NCBI GenBank assembly: GCA_964423205.1
Contig: CAYRDX010000007.1
Span: 38,506-102,505, forward strand
Origin: UBA6168 sp964423205
Lineage (GTDB): Bacteria > Bacteroidota > Bacteroidia > Chitinophagales > Saprospiraceae
Direction: 5' to 3'
Length of the DNA stretch: 64,000 nt
The position numbers and the translations under genes were made by a program. Positions 36,378 to 45,405 of the stretch are shown here, in pieces. The notes below the pieces were generated by a model. That model did not search any database and was not told the DNA's origin. It saw only the letters and a list, made by a program, of their open reading frames with translations. How positions within the stretch are numbered: the stretch's first letter is position 1; each line of letters begins with the position of its first letter.

Positions 36378-36431
36378 AAGCTCACTTTTAGATATCGAAA
36401 AGATGAAAAGTAAAGGAAATTTTGATAAAAA

Positions 36432-36470
36432 GAGAGCCAACTGATTTCTCCTTGAAATCAGTTGGCTCTC
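36432..36470 (-). terminator. Strong intrinsic terminator after the ROK kinase gene
   Basis: GAGAGCCAACTGATTTC (36432-36448) and its perfect complement (36454-36470) form a 17-bp stem with a 5-nt loop, followed on the minus strand by TTTTTATC. It closes the long minus-strand run that begins near 40642. Confidence 0.92.
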
Positions 36471-36507
36471 AAGCTCAATAGTTTATAGCAACAGTCCCCT
36501 GTTGTGG

Positions 36508-37272
36508 TTAATAAATACCTGCCCGCATTTCAGCAGCATTTATCGCTGCTCCTATAATACCTGCTCGATTGAACATTTTGGCTGGAGTTACAGTGACATC
36601 TACATCAAAGTATTCGGAGTACAACTCGAAATCGTTGCTGATACCACCACCCAGAATGATGAGTTCAGGTGAGCATAAGCGGTCCATATGTTTGAGAAAT
36701 TCGTTGAACCTTTCCCCAAATTGAGACCAGGAAAGGTTCTCCTTCTTGCGGGTGGTATTGGAAACGAAGTGTTCAGCCAGTATACCACCGTTGAGATAAC
36801 AGTGTCCAAATTCAGTATTTCTGACCAAATGTCCGGCACTGAACAGGGCAGAGCCTAAACCTGAGCCAATAGTAATAAGCAGCATGTTCCCCATTATCCC
36901 TTTGCCTTTGCCAAAGCGCATTTCAGCCAGCCCGGCCGCATCGGCATCATTGATCACATGCACCTCCATACCGCAGCGGTCAGAAACTATCTTTTCAATA
37001 TTGGCTCCAATCCAACTTGTATCAATATTGGCAGCGCTGAAAGCAACGCCTTTTCTGACAATTGAGGGAAAACCAACACCTATCAGATCTCCCTCATATT
37101 CATTTTGCTTCACCAATTCCGCAATAACATCGGCCACCGCAAAAGTTGTAGAAGGCTTTGGTGTAGGTATCTTTATCCTGGAGGTTACCAGGCTGCCATC
37201 TTCGACATTTACGATTGCACCTTTAATGCCTGAAGCGCCAACATCAATGCCGAGAACATGTTTAGAATTCAT
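36508..37272 (-). CDS. ppgK: ROK-family polyphosphate glucokinase type kinase
   Basis: 254-residue sugar kinase of the ROK fold, most like polyphosphate-dependent glucokinases, which phosphorylate glucose with polyphosphate or ATP. Motifs: phosphate-1 loop LGIDVGASGIKGAIV at about 7-21, VGFPSIV, the catalytic Asp in VINDADAAGLAE at about 108-119, ITIGSGLGSALF, and LIILGGGISNDF near 204-215. It lacks the CxCGxxGC zinc motif of repressor-type ROK proteins. Last gene of the 40.6-36.5 kb minus-strand run. The phosphate donor is inferred from family resemblance only. Confidence 0.82.
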   Translation of the reverse strand: MNSKHVLGIDVGASGIKGAIVNVEDGSLVTSRIKIPTPKPSTTFAVADVIAELVKQNEYEGDLIGVGFPSIVRKGVAFSAANIDTSWIGANIEKIVSDRCGMEVHVINDADAAGLAEMRFGKGKGIMGNMLLITIGSGLGSALFSAGHLVRNTEFGHCYLNGGILAEHFVSNTTRKKENLSWSQFGERFNEFLKHMDRLCSPELIILGGGISNDFELYSEYFDVDVTVTPAKMFNRAGIIGAAINAAEMRAGIY

Positions 37273-37341
37273 CGATGAACTAATGTTAGTTTGTACTACT
37301 GTTGATCTTCGTTTAGGCTGTAATGATTGTAGGATGGTATT

Positions 37342-38241
37342 TTATTTTATCACCCTCATTTTCATCTTCACATCTTCCACTGGCCTGTCACCCGGCACGG
37401 TTTGAACTGTGGCTATTTTATCAATAATCTCCAGTCCTTTTACCACTTTGCCAAAAACAGTATAGTCTCTGTCGAGAAAAGGTGTGCCGCCATTGGTCTT
37501 ATAACTGGCCCGCTGTTCTTCGGTGTAACTTATCCCTTTTCTGTTTTCAATCATTTGAAGTTCTTCATCGGAAAGAGGCTTGCCCTGAACAATATAAAAC
37601 TGTGAGCCGGAGGATTTCTTTTCAGGATTTACCTGATCTCCTTGCCGTGCAGCCGCCAGGGCACCTTTTTCATGGAACAATGAATCCACAAATTCCGCAG
37701 GGATGGTATAACCCGGGCCACCCATGCCCAATTGTTGTCCTGGGCGCGCTCCCCTTGAATTGGGGTCGCCACCCTGGATCATAAATCCATTTATCACCCT
37801 GTGAAATAACAGATCGTCAAAATAGCCTTCATCGGAAAGTTTAAGGAAATTGTCACGGTGTTTTGGGGTAGAGTCATAGAGTTTGATAGTCATTGTGCCA
37901 TAAGTTGTTTCCAGTTCAACTAAGCTTTCTGTTGGTGGTGTAATCATAATTTTTTTTTCTGTTGTTGAAGTTTTACCTTTTTTAGTTACGCTTAATTTGA
38001 CAGTATAAGTACCCGAGTTTTTGTATTCATGCTTTGGTGCTGTTGCATCAGAAGTATTTCCATCACCAAAATCCCATTGGCATGATTCCACTTCTTTCGA
38101 TTTGTTTTCAAAACTCAGGACTGCAGGAGCAGCCATATTCTGTCCTTCGTAACTGAAATCTGCCAATGGCTTATTGCATGAATAACTTATAATTGCTATG
38201 AAGCCAATCAAGCCAAAAACAGAATTTATCCTTTTGAGCAT
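37342..38241 (-). CDS. Lipoprotein PKD-cyclophilin fusion peptidyl-prolyl isomerase
   Basis: 299-residue lipoprotein (lipobox ISYSC, Cys22) with an N-terminal PKD domain (about 28-102: CQWDFGDGNTSDATAPKHEY, TYTVKLSV) joined to a cyclophilin domain (about 108-299: FLKLSDEGYFDDLLFHRVINGFMIQGGDP in part, SGSQFYIVQ). The key catalytic Arg (FHRV) and Gln (SQFYI) are present. It should help fold periplasmic or outer-membrane proteins. It is 36 bp downstream of a second cyclophilin lipoprotein that lacks the PKD domain; the shared KLYDSTPKH...NFLKL block shows they are duplicates. Confidence 0.9.
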   Translation of the reverse strand: MLKRINSVFGLIGFIAIISYSCNKPLADFSYEGQNMAAPAVLSFENKSKEVESCQWDFGDGNTSDATAPKHEYKNSGTYTVKLSVTKKGKTSTTEKKIMITPPTESLVELETTYGTMTIKLYDSTPKHRDNFLKLSDEGYFDDLLFHRVINGFMIQGGDPNSRGARPGQQLGMGGPGYTIPAEFVDSLFHEKGALAAARQGDQVNPEKKSSGSQFYIVQGKPLSDEELQMIENRKGISYTEEQRASYKTNGGTPFLDRDYTVFGKVVKGLEIIDKIATVQTVPGDRPVEDVKMKMRVIK

Positions 38242-38277
38242 AAGATGGGATTTTAGAAATGTAATATCGGGCTGAGT

Positions 38278-38928
38278 CTAAAGTATTTTAACCTTCATTT
38301 TAATATCCTGTAAAGGGCGGTCTGCTTGATTGGTCAACACTTGTGATATCTTTTTAGCAACGTCCAATCCTTCAACAACCTCCCCAAAGACCGTATAATC
38401 CTTGTCAAGGAATGGAGCGCCGCCCTCTTTTGTGTAAACTTTCTTTTGTTCATCAGTGTATGTAATCCCTTTGTATTGGGCAATCTGATCCAATTCCTCC
38501 ATCGAGACCGGATCAGCCGTAACGATGAAGAATTGTGAACCTGAAGAGTTTTTCTGGGGATTAACTTCATCCGGAAGCCGAGCTGCGGAAACTGCGCCAT
38601 TAAAATGAGGCGCTCCAATTTCAGGAGAAACAGTATATCCAATATCTCCCATACCCAGTAATTGATCTGGAGTAGCGTTTTTTGAGTCTGGATCGCCGCC
38701 CTGAATCATGAATCCAGGCATGACTCTGTGAAAGAGAGTTCCATCATAAAAACCTTCTGAGCCAAGCTTCAGGAAATTCTCAGTGTGTTTGGGAGTGGAA
38801 TCATAGAGTTTAATTTTAATGTTGCCGAGGTCAGTTTCAATAATGGCCATTTTACCAGTATCTTTTTGACAACCGGCACTCAGCAAGCCCGTCAGGACTA
38901 TCGCTAAACAAAAGAAGATTCTATTCAT
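38278..38928 (-). CDS. Cyclophilin-type peptidyl-prolyl isomerase lipoprotein
   Basis: 216-residue periplasm-facing lipoprotein from the ATG at 38928 (an ATG at 38955 adds nine residues ahead of the signal). Lipobox LSAGC puts the lipidated Cys at 20. The cyclophilin domain has IKIKLYDSTPKHTENFLKL, LFHRVMPGFMIQGGDP, and SGSQFFIV, with catalytic Arg and Gln present. An insert (VSMEELDQIAQYKGITYTDE) replaces the usual short loop and is shared with its neighbour, which supports recent duplication. Confidence 0.9.
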   Translation of the reverse strand: MNRIFFCLAIVLTGLLSAGCQKDTGKMAIIETDLGNIKIKLYDSTPKHTENFLKLGSEGFYDGTLFHRVMPGFMIQGGDPDSKNATPDQLLGMGDIGYTVSPEIGAPHFNGAVSAARLPDEVNPQKNSSGSQFFIVTADPVSMEELDQIAQYKGITYTDEQKKVYTKEGGAPFLDKDYTVFGEVVEGLDVAKKISQVLTNQADRPLQDIKMKVKIL

Positions 38929-38991
38929 TTCTGTTGATTTATTTAGTTTATACATGAACAGGTGAAAATAGGGATTGTCGCAATGAGAAAA

Positions 38992-39354
38992 CTAATTCAC
39001 TTCTTGTCCTTTCAAATCGTCCTTAAAGTATTGAATAATCTTCAGCTTCAAATATTCCTCTTGCTCTTCCACACCCTTAACCCTGAATGGTTTGATAGCC
39101 TTGAAGTGCGGCCATCCATCCTGGTCGCGCCCTTCGAATTCATAAAATCCATCTGAGGATAATAAACGGCAAATGGCAATATGCATGAGGTCTTGTTTCT
39201 CCTCTTTGGTAAATTTGGATTTCCACCTGCCCAATTCCTGCACGCCAATAAGAAACAATACCGCATTTAAATCCGGCAGTGATTCCTTGTGGAAAGAATT
39301 TTTCAGGTAATGCCGCACACGGAGCCATTCAAAATCGAGTTGCCAGTCTTCCAT
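38992..39354 (-). CDS. Conserved hypothetical protein
   Basis: 120-residue soluble protein without signal peptide or membrane segment: WQLDFEWLRVRHYLKNSF, LNAVLFLIGVQELG, then a basic C-terminus. It looks mostly helical. I do not recognise a named domain. The gene lies between the LolE-like permease and the cyclophilins with gaps of 70 and 36 bp, so it is probably co-transcribed. The clear codon pattern and protein-like composition make it a likely real gene. Confidence 0.7.
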   Translation of the reverse strand: MEDWQLDFEWLRVRHYLKNSFHKESLPDLNAVLFLIGVQELGRWKSKFTKEEKQDLMHIAICRLLSSDGFYEFEGRDQDGWPHFKAIKPFRVKGVEEQEEYLKLKIIQYFKDDLKGQEVN

Positions 39355-39424
39355 TCAGATTTTTTAAGGAGTGCAAAGATAAAAAGCCCGAAAGGTTAGG
39401 GTATTTCTTTCATCTATAAAATTA

Positions 39425-40642
39425 TTACTCTTCACGCACCATGGCACTTACTCTCATGGCCCTGAGAGCAGCGGGAAGTGAAGCAGTTATTCCAATAACC
39501 AATACAACTATAATAACGGCCACCAAATCCGGCATTCTCATACTGATGGGGTAGGCATTCACCACAAAACCTTCCGGTATGGGGACGATACCATAGGATT
39601 TCTGAACCGCATAGAGAATTCCCGCTATCAGGAAACCAAGAATCAACCCTAAGATGCAGAGCAGGAATCCTTCCGCTAAGAAGATGTTTCTGATAAGTTT
39701 GTCCGATGCGCCCATGCTTTTCAAAATGGCATTGTCCCTTTTCTTTTCCAAAACGATCATCCACAGAGAGCCTATCATATTGAAGGCCACCAATATCAAT
39801 GTGAGACTGAGGATGGCAAAGCTCATCCATTTTTCTATGTTCATTAACTTCAGGAATGCTTCATCCTGTTGATAACGGTCTTTTACATTAAAATCCTGAC
39901 CAAGTATGTTCTGAATGGCTGCTATTGTTTTATTCTCATCTGTTTGTGTATTCAGGCTGATTTCAAGAGCGCTGGCAGCACCGGGCGCACCGAGGATGTC
40001 ACGCGCAAAATCCAATGAAACGAGAATGTACTGATTGTCAAAATCCTGTTGAATCTTGAAAGTGCCGGCAGGGTTAACGTAACGTTTCTTAAACTGTTGG
40101 TCAAAAGTTCCGCTGCTTTCCCTTTTTGCCATATACACTTTCAGGAGTTCAAAGGGGTCGTCGATATTTACCGACAACTTATTGCGCATACCACCACCCA
40201 AAACAGCCAGCTCTTTTGTGCCACTTTTCAGGAGGTATTGGCCTTCAAAAACTGTAGAGTCGATACCCGCCACCAAATGATACAAACTGTCCACTCCTTT
40301 TAGCGTTCCAAAATCCTGGCTCTCACGGTATTCGAAAAATGCAATTTCTTCGAGACTCAATGAAACGGTTTGCACTCCGGGTAATGCTCTGATTTGAGCC
40401 AATTCTTTTTCATCTGGTATGAATGTCTTCCCAACTGTTACGGTTACTTTAACATCGGGATTGAACTTGCTAAAAAGCCCAATGATGAGGTCTTCAAATC
40501 CATTGAATACACTCAGGACCAATACCAAAGCAGCTGCTCCAATACTAATTCCCAACACAGAAATGCCGGTAATGATATTAATGACATTGGTGGACTTCTT
40601 TGCGAAGAGGTAACGAAGCGCTATTTTGAGTGGAAGTTTCAA
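39425..40642 (-). CDS. LolC/LolE-type ABC transporter permease
   Basis: 405-residue inner-membrane permease of the FtsX/MacB group that in Gram-negatives extracts lipoproteins from the inner membrane (LolCDE). One N-terminal membrane helix (about 18-45, INIITGISVLGISIGAAALVL), a large periplasmic domain (about 46-270), and three C-terminal helices (about 272-395). The start is TTG at 40642: the N-terminus KLPLKIALRYLFAKK fits the family and no in-frame ATG lies close upstream. No LolD ATPase gene is next to it. First gene of a minus-strand run that ends at the terminator at 36432. Confidence 0.85.
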   Translation of the reverse strand: MKLPLKIALRYLFAKKSTNVINIITGISVLGISIGAAALVLVLSVFNGFEDLIIGLFSKFNPDVKVTVTVGKTFIPDEKELAQIRALPGVQTVSLSLEEIAFFEYRESQDFGTLKGVDSLYHLVAGIDSTVFEGQYLLKSGTKELAVLGGGMRNKLSVNIDDPFELLKVYMAKRESSGTFDQQFKKRYVNPAGTFKIQQDFDNQYILVSLDFARDILGAPGAASALEISLNTQTDENKTIAAIQNILGQDFNVKDRYQQDEAFLKLMNIEKWMSFAILSLTLILVAFNMIGSLWMIVLEKKRDNAILKSMGASDKLIRNIFLAEGFLLCILGLILGFLIAGILYAVQKSYGIVPIPEGFVVNAYPISMRMPDLVAVIIVVLVIGITASLPAALRAMRVSAMVREE

Positions 40643-40864
40643 ATAATGGAAATTCTATTGTTCGTTAAGGCAATTCGCATTTTAAAGTTATTCGTGGCAA
40701 AATTAGAAAAAGCTACGGCCAACAAAGAATGCCCTTGACTACCGTTTGCTAAATGATTTCGAAAACAATTATCTAAGAGCCAACAACGTATCGACAACCA
40801 ATGAAATGGTTGGTTTGACAGACTTTATTGCAGTCATGACCTCAAAAAAACAGAAGCCTGAATT

Positions 40865-41419
40865 TTATGGATTTGGGAAAGTTTCTTGCGACCCAAAGAA
40901 TTCTGCCGGAAATTCCACCATACCCTCTATCCCCTTTAATGCTCCATATTTCAATTCCACTGCCATACAATTAATATCAGGAGCATCGAAGGGGAACTTG
41001 ATTCCGAATCTGCTGGCTGGAACGTAACCAAATCTGGGGTAATATGATTCATGACCCACTAACAATACAGAACTGAAGTCCTTTTCCATTGCTTTCTCAT
41101 GTGCATGCCGGATAAGTTGGGAACCTATCCCCATTCTTTGATATTCCGGCAAAACCGAAACAGGTGCTAATGAAAGTGTTTCAAAAGCTTGCGTTTCTGC
41201 AATGATTTTGACTTTTGATAAAAGAATGTGACCAACAATTTCTTCATTTTGTTCTGCTACAATAGAAAGGTCCGGTATAAATGAGGCAGATTTTCGAAGC
41301 CTTTCTACCAGAAATGGTTCATCACCATCGGCATGTTCCATTTCCCGGAAAGCCAATTCTATCAATTCAAACACCCTTTTGTAATCTCCGGGTTGTTCTT
41401 TTCGAAGATGTATATTCAT
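40865..41419 (-). CDS. GNAT family N-acetyltransferase
   Basis: 184-residue acetyltransferase that moves an acetyl group from acetyl-CoA to an unknown amine. It opens MNIHLRKEQPGDYKRVFELI and has the acetyl-CoA loop motif LPEYQRMGIGSQLIRHA near 92-108, then the VLLVGHESYYPRFGY segment seen in predicted acetyltransferases of the YhbS type. Encoded 8 bp after the GH88 gene, so probably in the same transcript. Confidence 0.88.
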   Translation of the reverse strand: MNIHLRKEQPGDYKRVFELIELAFREMEHADGDEPFLVERLRKSASFIPDLSIVAEQNEEIVGHILLSKVKIIAETQAFETLSLAPVSVLPEYQRMGIGSQLIRHAHEKAMEKDFSSVLLVGHESYYPRFGYVPASRFGIKFPFDAPDINCMAVELKYGALKGIEGMVEFPAEFFGSQETFPNP

Positions 41420-41427
41420 ATCGACAA

Positions 41428-42615
41428 TCAGGATTTCAGGTATCGCATCAGCGCTTCAATGTAGTAATAGTCTGCATAAATTATTGGAGTGTCAATTTCG
41501 CTGTTGCCTGGCAGGTACCCAACTGAATGTTTCAGGATAAAGTGATTGTTATCCCCCAATTCAGCTCTGTATTTTTCGGAGGATAGAGCATAAAGGATTT
41601 TCACAGCACTTGAATGGTATTCGGAAGCAGTCTTTTGGTCAACGTACCGGCTCAACTCCAACAATGCGGAAGCGGTAATGGCTGCTGCAGAAGCATCACG
41701 TGGTTCATGAGGAATGTTGGGTGCTTTTAAATCCCAGTATGGCACCAAATCATCGGGTATATTGGCATGGTTTAACAGAAAACCGGCAATACGTTGTGCA
41801 TGGGTAAGGTATTTGGGATTGCCCGTTTCCCGGTACATCATGGTAAAACCGTAAAAACCCCAAGCCTGACCTCTTGCCCAGTCCGATTCATCAGAATAAC
41901 CTTGGTGCGTAACCTTCTCCAATACTTTTCCGCTCAGTGTATCGTAATTCAGGACGTGCCAGGAGCTGAAATCCGGGCGATAATGATTGATTATGGTTTT
42001 ATCAGCATGGGAAAGAGCAATTTTCATAAAAATTGAATCGCCGGTAACTTTGAAGGCCCAAAACAGGTATTCCAGATTCATCATATTGTCCACGATTACC
42101 GGAAACTGCCACTTATCATCAGACCAATCCCAGGATTTGATGCAACCAACTGCGGGGTTGTACCTGCCTGCCAGTGTTTTAGCTCCATTCTTCAGAATTT
42201 CGCTATAACCTTCCACCTGTGCTATTCTTAGCCCCTGCCCATAACTGTTATAGAGCATAAATCCCAGGTCATGGGTTTCTCCATTGAATTGCTGCTTTTC
42301 CTGAATTGCAGTTTTCTTAAGCGCTTCTGATTTGAATAATTCGTCCCCACTGGATTCAAACAGCATCCATAGAATGCCGGGATAGAAGCCACTGGTCCAA
42401 TCCGCCGGTTTTACAAAATTCGTGCTACCGTCAGTATTGGTGCTTCTCGGCTGCAGAGAATCGGGAACAACAGGTATCATCAACCTGTATTGATCAACCG
42501 CAAATTTCAGGGCTGATTCTGCATCTTGTTTACTGAAGTTGATGTCATTTTTTTGCGCAGGATTGCTGCACTGTAACAGAAACAGAAAAGAAACGAAAAG
42601 GCAAATACTTCTCAT
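41428..42615 (-). CDS. GH88 family unsaturated glucuronyl hydrolase, lipoprotein
   Basis: Removes the unsaturated uronic acid left at the non-reducing end of glycosaminoglycan, ulvan or pectin fragments after lyase cleavage. About 395 residues from the ATG at 42615, chosen because it gives the lipoprotein signal MRSICLFVSFLFLLQCSNPA with Cys16; the upstream frame to 42705 lacks one. GH88 marks: WTSGFYPGILWMLFE, DLGFMLYNSYG, the catalytic Asp in VIVDNMMNLEYLFWA, DESDWARGQAWGFYGFTMMYRET, and RDASAAAITASALLEL. No lyase or SusCD gene is nearby, so the polysaccharide target is open. Confidence 0.92.
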   Translation of the reverse strand: MRSICLFVSFLFLLQCSNPAQKNDINFSKQDAESALKFAVDQYRLMIPVVPDSLQPRSTNTDGSTNFVKPADWTSGFYPGILWMLFESSGDELFKSEALKKTAIQEKQQFNGETHDLGFMLYNSYGQGLRIAQVEGYSEILKNGAKTLAGRYNPAVGCIKSWDWSDDKWQFPVIVDNMMNLEYLFWAFKVTGDSIFMKIALSHADKTIINHYRPDFSSWHVLNYDTLSGKVLEKVTHQGYSDESDWARGQAWGFYGFTMMYRETGNPKYLTHAQRIAGFLLNHANIPDDLVPYWDLKAPNIPHEPRDASAAAITASALLELSRYVDQKTASEYHSSAVKILYALSSEKYRAELGDNNHFILKHSVGYLPGNSEIDTPIIYADYYYIEALMRYLKS

Positions 42616-42741
42616 TGGGTCAAATTTATTAGGGACAAATACCGGTGGGAAGGGGAATAAGATGTACCCCCAACCTGACCTCAAGTTAGTAAATCCAAAA
42701 CTCAAACAAAGACCTTTGTAGGTTTATCCTGGAAAATATTC

Positions 42742-43422
42742 TCAGCCAACGAACTTATACCCTATTCCACGGACGGAATGAAAGAAAACGGGGTTCCGTT
42801 GATCTTCCTCAAAATATTTTCTGAAAGACAGAATGAAGTTGTCTATAGTCCTGGTTGACGGAAAAACATCGTATCCCCATACAGACTGGAGTATCTGATT
42901 TCGGGAAACCACCTCATTCTTTCGGTCGATTAACAACTTAAGCAGCATAGCTTCCTTCTTTGTCAACATGAAGGTTCCGTCGTTTCCTTCTGCTTCAAAG
43001 GTTCGGAAATTGACTTTATTCTTTCCGAATTCATACACTTCAGGAGTGTTCTCGGGAGCTTTGCTTGTGCGCCTGATGAGATTGTTGACCCTTAAGAGTA
43101 ATTCTTCGAGATGGAAAGGCTTGGTCAGATAATCGTCGGCTCCGCGTTTCAGTCCGGCGATTCTGTCGGGTGTGGTATCCTTGGCTGTCAGGAAAATAAT
43201 GGGCACTTCCTGATTGGTAAGCCTTATGTGTTCGCATATTTGAAAGCCACTCATTTCGGGGAGCATGACATCGAGAAGTATCAAATCGAAGTGTTGTTCT
43301 TCGAAATATTTTATACCATCCCATCCTTTGCCGGCAGTCACAACCTCGAAACCTTCCATTTCGAGATTTAGTTTGACGACTTCCCTGATGCTTTCCTCAT
43401 CTTCAACAAATAATATTCTCAT
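42742..43422 (-). CDS. OmpR-type response regulator
   Basis: 226-residue transcription factor. Receiver domain 1-115 with acidic pocket FVEDEE (6-11), phosphorylated Asp51 in LILLDVMLP, conserved Thr in FLTAKD and Lys in LTKPFHLEELLLRV. C-terminal winged helix at about 130-225 (LTKKEAMLLKLLIDRKNEVVSRN, then TRTIDNFILSFRKYFE and VRGIGYKFVG). Encoded 81 bp after the neighbouring kinase, so they form a matched two-component system. Target genes unknown. Confidence 0.96.
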   Translation of the reverse strand: MRILFVEDEESIREVVKLNLEMEGFEVVTAGKGWDGIKYFEEQHFDLILLDVMLPEMSGFQICEHIRLTNQEVPIIFLTAKDTTPDRIAGLKRGADDYLTKPFHLEELLLRVNNLIRRTSKAPENTPEVYEFGKNKVNFRTFEAEGNDGTFMLTKKEAMLLKLLIDRKNEVVSRNQILQSVWGYDVFPSTRTIDNFILSFRKYFEEDQRNPVFFHSVRGIGYKFVG

Positions 43423-43503
43423 TTTATTCTTCTTTGTGAGTTGAATGTCAATAGATTGAATTTCACCAAGGCAGCTTATTCCGGCTCAAAATTGACCAGA
43501 CAC

Positions 43504-44502
43504 TTATGCCGGAAGGTCTATCTTAAAAAGAGTTCCCTTGGGTTTATTATCTGTGACTAATATTTTACCCTTATGCGCTTTAATGATTTGATCAACAATA
43601 AATAACCCTAATCCAGTTCCCTTAGTCTTTCGGGTTTCCTCACTGCCAATGCGGTAAAATTTTTCAAAAATACGCTTCCTTTCCGAAATGGGTATTCCTG
43701 GGCCTTGATCTCCTATTTCCAGAAATAAACGTCCGCCATTCTGCTGTAACTGTATATCAACTAACTTTCCACCATTGGAATATTTGATGGCGTTCTCAAT
43801 CAGGTTATTTATTGCCGACCACATGCCATGCCTGTCCAGATTGACCAGAGGAAAATTTTCCGCATACACGAAATTAAACTCAATTTCGGGATGTTTTACC
43901 TTTTGCTTCGCAATGAGTTCATCAATAAGATTTACGAGGTTCATTTCCTCCATAAAAGGCTTAAAACGTCCTTCTAATCTCGCTGACAATAGTAGATTGC
44001 CCACCATGTTATGCAGGCGCTCATTTTCATCTAAAGCATTTCTGAGAAACAAATCGGATTGTTTTTTAGGAAGTTCCCTTTTCAGCAAGGTTTCCAAAAC
44101 CAATCGAATAGATGCAATGGGTGATTTCAGTTCATGGGTAATGGAAAGAAGGAAATTCCGTCTTTGTTTATTTGCTTTAATCTCCCTGTCGTAGGCCTTA
44201 TTGATTAGCCAAAGTCCAATGAGCAGTGTAATAATAAAGACACTGGCTTCGCCAATAATCATGCGGGTTTGGCTCTGTCGCTTTTTTAGAAGCTCATTAT
44301 AGGCAACAGTTTTTTCAAATTGCTCCACATTACTTACCAATCCCTGGTGGCTCATGACTTCGAAAAGGTGATCACGCTTTGCCTGATAAGTATCTTCTGT
44401 ATTGCGGTGCAATAACAAAGCCCACCAGCCGAAAGCCAGTATCATGTAAACCATGACTACATAAGACAAGAGTCGCATGGGCATGTTTGTCATTGTGTGC
44501 AT
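43504..44502 (-). CDS. Sensor histidine kinase paired with the response regulator
   Basis: 332-residue inner-membrane kinase. Two membrane helices (about 10-30 and 82-103) enclose a small periplasmic loop of about 50 residues, too small for a large ligand-binding domain. There is no HAMP of normal length. HisKA has SITHELKSPIASIRL with the phosphorylated His; the ATPase domain has NNLIENAIKYSN, GDQGPGIPISERKRIFEKFYR and GTGLGLFIV. Start is ATG 44502; later ATGs (44493, 44484) are possible. It precedes the regulator gene and is downstream of a terminator, so has its own promoter. Confidence 0.95.
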   Translation of the reverse strand: MHTMTNMPMRLLSYVVMVYMILAFGWWALLLHRNTEDTYQAKRDHLFEVMSHQGLVSNVEQFEKTVAYNELLKKRQSQTRMIIGEASVFIITLLIGLWLINKAYDREIKANKQRRNFLLSITHELKSPIASIRLVLETLLKRELPKKQSDLFLRNALDENERLHNMVGNLLLSARLEGRFKPFMEEMNLVNLIDELIAKQKVKHPEIEFNFVYAENFPLVNLDRHGMWSAINNLIENAIKYSNGGKLVDIQLQQNGGRLFLEIGDQGPGIPISERKRIFEKFYRIGSEETRKTKGTGLGLFIVDQIIKAHKGKILVTDNKPKGTLFKIDLPA

Positions 44503-44529
44503 TATGTTTAACAGTATGCAATTAAAGCT

Positions 44530-44561
44530 AAAAGCCCTGCGTCATATCACACAGGGCTTTT
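44530..44561 (-). terminator. Intrinsic terminator after the zinc-ribbon gene
   Basis: AAAAGCCCTG (44530-44539) and CAGGGCTTTT (44552-44561) form a perfect 10-bp stem. On the minus strand it follows the zinc-ribbon gene stop by about 20 bp; on the plus strand it has an even better T-run. Confidence 0.82.
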
Positions 44562-44581
44562 TTCTTGATGCAACCGAAGAA

Positions 44582-45337
44582 TCATTCTTCTGTTGCAACA
44601 GGAGTATCTTCCATTATGCGCTCATCGACGAGGATGCGTCCGCAGTGTTCGCAAACGATAATTTTCTTGCGCATACCGATTTCCAAAATGAGCTGGGGTG
44701 GAACTTTATTGAAACATCCGCCGCAAGCGTCACGCTGCACAGTAACTACAGCGAGTCCATTACGGCAAGCTCCGGTAATCTTGTTGTAAGCTTTCAAGAG
44801 GCGCTCTTCAATTTTTTTGCGAGCTTTATCGCTCTTCTTGCGAAGTTTTTCTTCTTCTTTTTCGGTCTTTTCCTGAATTGCCTCCAATTCAACCCTCTTT
44901 CTGTCAAGGTCCGCTTTTTTGGCTTTCAGTCTTCCCTCCGCAGTTTCCTGGGTTTCATTCTTTGCATTCAGATTCACCTGTGCTTCTTTAATGCGCTTTT
45001 CGGAGAGCTGAATTTCGAGCTTTTGCATCTCCAACTCTTTGGTCAATGCCTCGTATTCGCGGTTATTCTTTACATTATCAGACTGCTTCTCATAACGTAA
45101 AATCAGAGCCTTGGATTCCTGGATATTGGATTCATGGCGGCTGATTTCGCCCTCCAGGTCTTCTATGTTTTCGAGAATGCGGCGGAGCCTTGTCTCCAAA
45201 CCAGCGATTTCATCCTCGAGGTCATGCACTTCCATTGGAAGTTCACCTTTCAAGGTCTCAATTTCTTTGATTTGAGAATCAATCAATTGAAGCTCATAAA
45301 GGTATTTGAGTTTTTCTTCTACTGTCAAATCTGCCAT
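44582..45337 (-). CDS. Coiled-coil protein with C4 zinc ribbon (CT398 type)
   Basis: 251-residue cytoplasmic protein, from ATG 45337. Residues about 10-185 are a long antiparallel coiled coil rich in Glu, Lys and Leu; the last 60 residues carry a zinc ribbon with CGGCF and CEHCGR, four cysteines in two knuckles. This is the family of chlamydial CT398 and Helicobacter HP0958, linked to nucleic-acid or secretion-related roles, but with no agreed function here. Encoded downstream of Nif3; this pairing is common in Bacteroidota as I recall. Confidence 0.88.
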   Translation of the reverse strand: MADLTVEEKLKYLYELQLIDSQIKEIETLKGELPMEVHDLEDEIAGLETRLRRILENIEDLEGEISRHESNIQESKALILRYEKQSDNVKNNREYEALTKELEMQKLEIQLSEKRIKEAQVNLNAKNETQETAEGRLKAKKADLDRKRVELEAIQEKTEKEEEKLRKKSDKARKKIEERLLKAYNKITGACRNGLAVVTVQRDACGGCFNKVPPQLILEIGMRKKIIVCEHCGRILVDERIMEDTPVATEE

Positions 45338-45405
45338 TGATATAGTCTTTTCTTTCGGCAAACCGCCTTTAAGGCACTCATAAAGAGGGGATTGCCTGCT
45401 GCTTA

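Larger units (their letters stand above)
36094..36507. other. Intergenic stretch: promoter, repeat, terminator
   Basis: 413 bp without a gene. It holds, in order, the PadR operon promoter and operator (36155-36198), the 90-bp repeat copy B (36288-36377) and the terminator (36432-36470), each listed separately. Confidence 0.8.
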
